Assembly (NCBI GenBank): GCA_025738555.1 | Contig: JAOVFP010000006.1 | Span: 4,402,001-4,466,000, forward strand | Reading direction: 5' to 3' | Length of the DNA stretch: 64,000 nucleotides | Source of the DNA: Cyathus striatus | Lineage: Eukaryota > Basidiomycota > Agaricomycetes > Agaricales > Nidulariaceae | Shown here: one piece after another, positions 57,788-64,000 of the stretch | How positions within the stretch are numbered: position 1 is the stretch's first letter | Layout: every line of letters begins with the position of its first letter | Translations under genes and position numbers: made by a program | The notes under the pieces: model-generated | Told to the model about the DNA's origin: nothing | Databases searched by the model: none | The model's input: the letters and a program-made list of their open reading frames with translations, nothing else

Positions 57788-59575
57788 CTACTGTTCCTCT
57801 CCCTCGGAGTCATCCTCCTCCTCAGGATCACTGTCTCCCGTTCTCGCTGCTAACTCCAGTCGAGCGCTTTCTAAGAGGTTCCCAACAAGCTGTGGAGCCG
57901 CTTCTTCATCAGCGTCAACCCCGGCACTGTGGCTATAAACTAAATGAGTATGGACTTCTGGGATAGTAGTGGTGACATACCGTGCACTATCAAACATACG
58001 TTTGCGTATCTTCTCCGTGACTACTAGGTTGAGCCTGGTCCAAGCCTCCAGGTCTTTAAGGTGTGCATTGTACTTTGTCTCTGCGGCTTTCTTGGTAAAG
58101 GGAGCCTGCTTGTGGGACCCTGTCGACCATTCCTCAATGGCAAATGAGAGCTAAAGATGTGTAAGCGTAAGGTTGAAGCAAAAATTGAAATGAAACAACG
58201 CACAGCAGTGAAAATGAGCGAAAGACAAACATTAGGAATGGGGTTGAAATAGTCATTGTAAACGACTCCATCTGCGTTGCGGTTCTGGAACCATGTTGAC
58301 GAGATTATGTTACCTATGATAGAGTTTTGACAGTACCCCTTAAATAACCGGGGATTCTAGTAGACGATATATTAGATCTTGAGATGATAAAGGCGTTACT
58401 ACAATGGCGACGATGTACTTACCTGATAATGAAAAGCAGAATTAAGCAACAGCCTCTCGCACAGCCTCTGATTCTTGATAGCAGCCGAGATATTGGCAAC
58501 ACCACTGAACCCGTAATGTGGTTGAATTAGAAGGCGTACATTCTTGATAAGATGGCCACGAATGCGACTGCCACGAGACCTGATCTACAACAAGGTATCA
58601 GAACAAGATATATAGAAAAGCTTAATGGAAACATACAAGGCGTCGAATACGCTCAGTTAATACCCAGTCCTCTCCCTGTGACTCCATGGCCTGTGTCCAA
58701 ATTTCACGCATCCATCGTAGACTTCCCTTCTCTGAGGGAAACGACTCAACAGTACATATCCGAACTTCATACTCATCAATTACCATCTGGATTACAGGTT
58801 GTGCATCTAGACTGTAATCGCTTATGGCAGGCTTCTGCCCAGGCTGATAGAACTCTCTGAAAGGAGGACCTTCCGGAAGGGCTGTATCGGCATGCTCAGA
58901 AAGACCAAAAGATGAAGGTGGGAGTGATGGAGGTGGAGATGAATCATTACGCAACGGTGTAGAAGTCCCTGATGCTGGCAATGATAAGGGACGAGGGGGT
59001 TGGATGTCGAAATTGTTCGCAAGTTGATGACAGCAGGAGCAATGATTGCTCTAGCTGATGGTAAAGGATGGATCTGAATAAGTATATGGTCAATTATGTT
59101 GTTGGAATTAATAAATACAGCATATAGTACCGAGGCAGATAAAATATTTTCAAGAGTTTCTTCATCGTCTTCACTTTCAGGGCGTACCTCTATTATTAAC
59201 TATTAGAATAATGTAAAATAAAAGGACAGTAGTTGGAAGAACGTACCGTTATCTTCTTCATAGGGTTCTGTCCTCCTGTTTGTGGACTCGATGTACTTGG
59301 ATATAACATCAGGATCTAACTGGCTGAGCTGCTCAAGCTGCCGCTCTTCATCCATCTCAGTATTCTTCCTTCCTGGCACCATAAATCGTTATTACCATGT
59401 AGAACAGATCAACTAATCACATACCTGTGTGAGTCCCACTCGTATTGGGTCGTTTCTGGGGAGGCTGAGATTGCGCAGCAATCTCTTTATGTTTTCGAGT
59501 ATTGTGTGCAGAGATCAGTAAAGGGTTGTCAACATTGGTTGTGACAGTGGAATTGCGTGGACGACCTCTGGCCAT
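57788..59575 (-). CDS. DUF6532-like protein, seven exons, intact
   Basis: My model joins 59425-59575, 59247-59372, 59131-59189, 58637-59050, 58423-58584, 58204-58338 and 57788-58150 into 469 residues. All six introns are 52-84 bp, GT-AG and keep frame. An RGRPR AT-hook-like motif is at residues 3-7. Then comes an acidic/Ser/Pro region, then the conserved domain: VIQMVIDEYEVRICTVESFP, IRSRGSRIRGHLIKNVR...PHYGF, STWFQNRNADGVVYNDYFNP, FTA followed by IEEW, ending in an acidic tail DSDPEEEDDSEGEE. The order matches my memory of DUF6532, an Agaricomycete family of unknown function often found near transposons. It is divergent from the Plavaka transposase, 233 bp away. The third exon's 5' acceptor is the least certain. 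Confidence 0.75.
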
Positions 59576-59808
59576 GTTTAAAGTGAAGAGGAAGGAAGAT
59601 AAAGACGAGGGCAGTGAAAAAGAAAGAGTACGAGTAAAAAACAAAAAATTCTTCCGGAAGCAATTCTGCCGCAGTATTGTTAGTCATCCCCCCCACCCCC
59701 CAATGAACTGAATTCCTCGATCTCAGTGCGCAAGACTCCACTACTCAATTAGTGCAAGGCTCCAGTTACATCGTCAATTTACGTCGCATTCACCAACTCT
59801 TCATCACT
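59576..59808. promoter_or_regulatory. Bidirectional promoter region between the DUF6532-like and Plavaka genes
   Basis: 233 bp separate the two start codons. It contains a C-rich run (CCCCCCCACCCCCC, about 59687-59702) and a small inverted motif CACTACTCAATTAGTG (59741-59756), made of CACTA and TAGTG, the terminal motif of CACTA elements. I see no clear TATA box. Shared regulation is an inference from the layout. Confidence 0.45.
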
Positions 59809-62800
59809 ATGCCGGGTGGCTTATACAAGTGTGATTATTGTAACAAAATATATGCAACAGCAAAAGGCCTTGCATCACATTTGTCACAATCAAAGAAATG
59901 TAACACTCGCCTACTGTCGGAATCGAAATCAGTTCCAGTAGTACCTTGCGCTCATGAAGAGAAACATGTAAACGAAGATAGTATGGCATTAGACTGGGAC
60001 AATGAAATACCATTTATTGAATGCGATCCACCCACCAATTTAGAACCAGAAAGTCGTTCAAAGCGGGCTAGTGTGGAGGAGGTGGAGGATAGCGATGATG
60101 ACTTGGAAGGAGATGGCCAAAATGAAGGAGATATGATAGAGGACAGTTGGCATATTCAAGACTTTCCATCAGCATTAAATGCTGGTGCTCCGGTTGGGCA
60201 GTCAACCACAAAGTTTGAGCATCTATGCAATATGAAAGAAGCATCTAAAGATGCTCCCTGGCATCCATTTGCGGATAAAGCTGATTGGGAACTTGCACGT
60301 TGGCTGATGAGCTCTGGTGCAAGCCAGACAAAAATAGAAGAATTTCTCAAGCTAGAAGCGGTAAGCTCATATATACTGTGAAGCTGTGGTAAAATGCTTA
60401 CTATTTATAAACAGATACGCGATGGTGCCCAACCATCATTTCATAATGTTCGGTCCCTATTATCACGCATAGACAGCTTGCCACATGGCCCAGAGTGGAG
60501 CTACAAAGCTTTCAAAATAACTGGTGACGAGCTTGATCATGAGGGTCTGCCAATGGAGGAGACTGTAACACTCTGGAAGCGAGACCCTGTTGAATGTATC
60601 AGGGAACTTATAGGAAATCCAGCCTTCAAGGAGCATTTAGTTTATTCACCTTGCAAAGTGTTCCGAGACAAAGAACAAAAGGAACGGGTTTATAGTGAAA
60701 TGTGGACAGCAGATTGGTGGTGGGACATGCAGGTGAGCATAAATATGATCTAAACATTGACAGTGAATGACTGATTGTAACATCGTTGTGTAGAAGATAG
60801 TACCTAATGGAGCAACGATTACACCAGTAATCTTGTCATCTGACAAAACTAACCTATCTCGTTTCAGCGGGGATAAGGCAGCTTGGCCAGTGTACCTCTC
60901 TATTGGAAATATAGACAAGTCTATACGCCATCAGCCCAGCAAGCACGCCATGATTCTTATAGGATACATACCTGTGACAAAGTTGAAGTGCTTTAAGAAG
61001 GCTCGCCGTTCATCACAAGGTCACCAGCTATTTCATGAGTGCATGCGAGAACTTCTCAGGCCACTTGTAGAAATGGGGTTAGAGGGTATTGATATGGTGT
61101 GTGCGGATGGCCTTGTGCGGAGAATAATTGCCATCCTGGCCGCATACATTGCTGATTACCCTGAGCAATGTCTCATTGCTTGCTGCCAAGAGAACTCTTG
61201 TCCATGCTGCCTTGCAAACCCAGAAGAGCGTGGAGGGATGGCCTATGCGAATTGGAGAAACCCATCGACAACATTAGAGAGTTTGACCGAGAAGCTAGCT
61301 GGAATTCCGAATGATAACTTTGTCAGCCAACATCTTCACCCAATAAACCCATTTTGGCGAGGCTTACCTTACTGCGATATTTTCTCGTGTATTATGCCTG
61401 ATATTCTCCACCAGCTTCACAAGGGCGTATTCAAGGATCACATTGTTAACTGGGCAACAAGTGCAATGGGTGGCTCACAGGCAGAGAACATCAGAGAAGT
61501 TGACGATAGATTCAAATCGATGACAACTCACCCAACACTTCGACACTTTAAGAGAGGTATCTCGCTCACATCACAATGGACAGGAACTGAGCATAAAAAT
61601 ATGGAGAAGGTCTTCCTGGGTGTTGTAGCCGGAATAACTGATTGCCGTGTACAGCAAGCAGTAAAGGCTGTGCTCGATTTCATCTACTATGCCCATTTTG
61701 AAACCCATTCCACCTCATCTCTGGCTGCATTGGACGCTGCATGGGAAGCTATTCACACAACCAAGGATGTTTTTGTTGAACTGGGGATAAGGGAGCACTT
61801 TAATATTAGTAAACTCCATAACATTAAGCATTATTGCGATGCAATACGCTCACGAGGAACAGCTGATGGGTTTAATACAGAAGGCACGGAGCGCTTGCAC
61901 ATAGATCTTGCAAAGTCTGGATATAACGCATCAAACAAGAAGGATTACACCCCACAAATGGCGAAATGGCTACAACGTCAGGAGTCAATTCACCATTTTG
62001 GTGTGTACTTACAGTGGGCGGCACCAGGCTACATGATGAATATGTCTGGCGATGGTGACGACATTACAAATGATGACGAAAATTTTGGTCATAGGAAAAT
62101 CATTGGCCATGAAGTAACGAAGGTTAATGAAATGTACTCAATTGCTAAGAGTGCTCCATTTCCCTCAGTCTCGGTACCTGATATTGTCGATCACTATGGA
62201 GCTGCAGACTTCTTGTACTATCTTGAAGATTTTGTTCAGAAGGTTGTCAGACCACATGCATGTGTATCGTTTGATGAGAAGACACCTCTCCCCATCTATA
62301 AGCAGTTCACACTCTCGTTACCACCTATACCAGAAGTATCTAATCACCACATGGTGGATGTTATCCATGCAATCCTCCCTCAAGCAGAAAAACTTACTGA
62401 AACTGGAGTGAAGGAAGCTACAAATGGGCGGTTTAGCACTGTTCTTATTCGTGCAAAAGAATCTGAAAGAAATTTAGGGCCTCTTAATCGTGAGTTGATA
62501 ACATTCATTACTTTAATCAGTTGTTGATTACCTTTACCTTTTATAGGATATCGTGTTGCACAGGTTCGCCTTATTTTTAAGATGCCTGAAGAGCATGGCA
62601 GCTATCCACACCCACTTGCATATATCAACCTGTTCAAGCCGTTCCAGGAAAATCCGGTTAGAGATCTTGGCTTGTTTCAGGTTTCACTGTCTACAAACAC
62701 CCACGTTCAGCATGCAATCGTGATTCCAATTACTGAAATAGTTCGAAGTTGTCACCTTCTACCAAAGTTCGGCAATGAATTAAGCTCACAGTGGCTATCA

Positions 62801-62977
62801 CCATATGCACTTCAAAACCGCCACCTTCATTTCTATCTCAATCCTTATATTAGGCACTATGACTTTTATCTCATTCGCTATTTACAGCACTTATATGAGA
62901 CGGATAAAGCTGCTCGTAGTCAAGCACTATTAGAGCTTGGCACCCAGCATAGACCGGCTAAAAGAACTAGGAGGTAG
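59809..62977 (+). CDS. Plavaka-type transposase (CACTA superfamily), four exons, intact
   Basis: Exons 59809-60360, 60415-60732, 60794-62489 and 62547-62977 give 998 residues with no stop; introns are 54-61 bp, GT-AG and in frame. The N-terminal zinc finger uses C8, C11, H24 and C31 (YKCDYC...H.....C). It is followed by an acidic linker, PFADKADWELARWLMSSGA, RDPVECIRELIGNP, SDKTNLSRFSGDKAAWPVYL with D307, DMVCADG with D395, CPCCLANPEERG, DILHQLHKGVFKDHI, and RLHIDLAKSGYNASNKKDY. These blocks match the Plavaka family of basidiomycetes, which moves by cut and paste. An upstream in-frame ATG at 59752 is possible; I chose 59809 because the finger begins there. Complete frame and retained CGs suggest recent activity. 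Confidence 0.85.
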
Positions 62978-63020
62978 CGATGTATATTAGATGTATGTAG
63001 CAGATATAGATAGTGTGACT
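62978..63020. other. 3' flank of the transposase
   Basis: Short AT-rich sequence with TAGATGTATGTAGCAGATATAG before the satellite; possible 3' UTR, no clear signal. Confidence 0.3.
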
Positions 63021-64000
63021 ATGTTGTTACAGTCTCACAGCGTGATAAAAGAGAATAAAATATTTACTCACTGATGATAACACTGTTGAAGACAAGAGGT
63101 GAGTACAACATACATACACTTGAATAGATCATGTACCCAGAATTCTGTGGAAGGGTAGACAAGAATAAAGCCTCAGTACAAGAAGGTATCTTCGTAGTAG
63201 GGTAATGTGACGTCATACAGTGCGATGAGAAAAATAAAATATTTACTCACTAGTGAGAACACGGCTGAAGACTCGAAGCAAGTATAACATGCATACACTT
63301 GGGTAGATCATGTACCTCGGGTTTGGTGGAAGGATAGACAAGAATGAAGCCTCAGTACAAGAAGGTATCTTCGTAGTAGGGTAATGTGACGTCATACAGT
63401 GCGATGAGAAAAATAAAATATTTACTCACTAGTGAGAACACGGCTGAAGACTCGAAGCAAGTATAACATGCATACACTTGGGTAGATCATGTACCTCGGG
63501 TTTGGTGGAAGGATAGACAAGAATGAAGCCTCAGCACAAGAAGGTATCTTCATAGTAGGGTAATGTGACGTCATACAGTGCGATGAGAAAAATAAAATAT
63601 TTACTCACTAGTGAGAACATGGCTGAAGACTCGAAGCAAGTATAACATGCATACACTTGGATAGATCATGTACCTCGGGTTTGGTGGAAGGATAGACAAG
63701 AATGAAGCCTCAGTACAAGAAGGTATCTTCGTAGTAGGTTAATGTGACGTCATACAGTGCGATGAGAAAAATAAAATATTTACTCACTAGTGAGAACATG
63801 GCTGAAGACTCGAAGCAAGTATAACATGCATACACTTGGATAGATCGTGTACCTCGGGTTTGGTGGAAGGATAGACAAGAATGAAGCCTCAGTACAAGAA
63901 GGTATCTTCGTAGTAGGTTAATGTGACGTCATACAGTGCGATGAGAAAAATAAAATATTTACTCACTAAGGAGAACACCATTGAAGACATGAAGCAAGCA
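63021..64000. repeat. 179-bp satellite next to the Plavaka gene (runs off right edge)
   Basis: The sequence GTGACGTCAT recurs at 63207, 63386, 63565, 63744 and 63923, an exact period of 179 bp. A first, diverged unit lies at about 63021-63200. Units 2-5 differ by only a few bases. Each unit has the CREB/ATF-type palindrome TGACGTCA, an A-rich AATAAAATATTTACTCACTA box and, in the middle units, the 12-bp palindrome CTCACTAGTGAG. Position at the 3' side of the transposase is what is expected of subterminal repeats of a CACTA element, but the true element end is outside the window. Confidence 0.9.

Noticed and set aside
63021..64000. 179-bp units as a CRISPR or rDNA spacer
   Set aside because: No spacer/repeat alternation and no rRNA sequence; units are head-to-tail copies of one satellite.

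Overview
The window looks like a repeat-dense, transposon-rich stretch of a basidiomycete (Agaricomycetes-type) nuclear genome. The evidence is: short (47-84 bp) GT-AG introns; an NB-ARC/TPR NLR-like gene; two transposon types well known from mushrooms (a KDZ element of the CxC5/CxC6 type and a Plavaka element of the CACTA superfamily); a DUF6532-type gene; hAT, Tc1/mariner-like and solo-LTR remnants; and a fungal WD40 gene. I cannot name the species.

Layout. (1) 1-6.4 kb: an intact-looking five-exon NLR-like gene (minus strand, NB-ARC plus a near-identical TPR array), followed by about 3 kb of CpG-rich flank. The whole block is copied in the same orientation at 35.8-48.4 kb. (2) 6.5-11.3 kb: two degraded tandem paralogues with a helical-bundle N-terminal domain of the kind fused to kinases and NLRs in mushrooms. 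(3) 11.5-21 kb: an internally deleted Tc1/mariner-like element, a broken basidiomycete gene carrying a solo LTR with a perfect target duplication, a 2.46-kb fold-back element and a broken coiled-coil ORF. (4) 21.6-33 kb: a 4.8-kb fold-back palindrome with two smaller elements inside it, lying between the C-terminal half (left) and N-terminal half (right) of hAT transposase genes, plus two copies of a tRNA-like repeat. (5) 35.8-48.4 kb: the second NLR copy. It has lost most of the region between NB-ARC and TPRs in frame and was then split by a complete 6.24-kb KDZ element flanked by an 8-bp target duplication. (6) 49-57.7 kb: a MITE, a frameshifted 11-blade WD40 gene, a second solo LTR with target duplication, and fragments of the KDZ and fold-back families. 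(7) 57.8-64 kb: a well-preserved divergent gene pair, a seven-exon DUF6532-like gene and a four-exon, 998-residue Plavaka transposase, followed by a 179-bp satellite that runs off the window.

The genes form no metabolic pathway. The picture is of an NLR/cell-death-type gene neighbourhood repeatedly invaded by transposons. The older stretches are strongly depleted in CG dinucleotides and carry stops and substitutions of the C-to-T type, as expected of methylated repeats. The host flanks (3.2-11.4 kb) and the Plavaka pair keep their CGs. All gene models were spliced by eye; function assignments are by recognition of motifs, not by database search.
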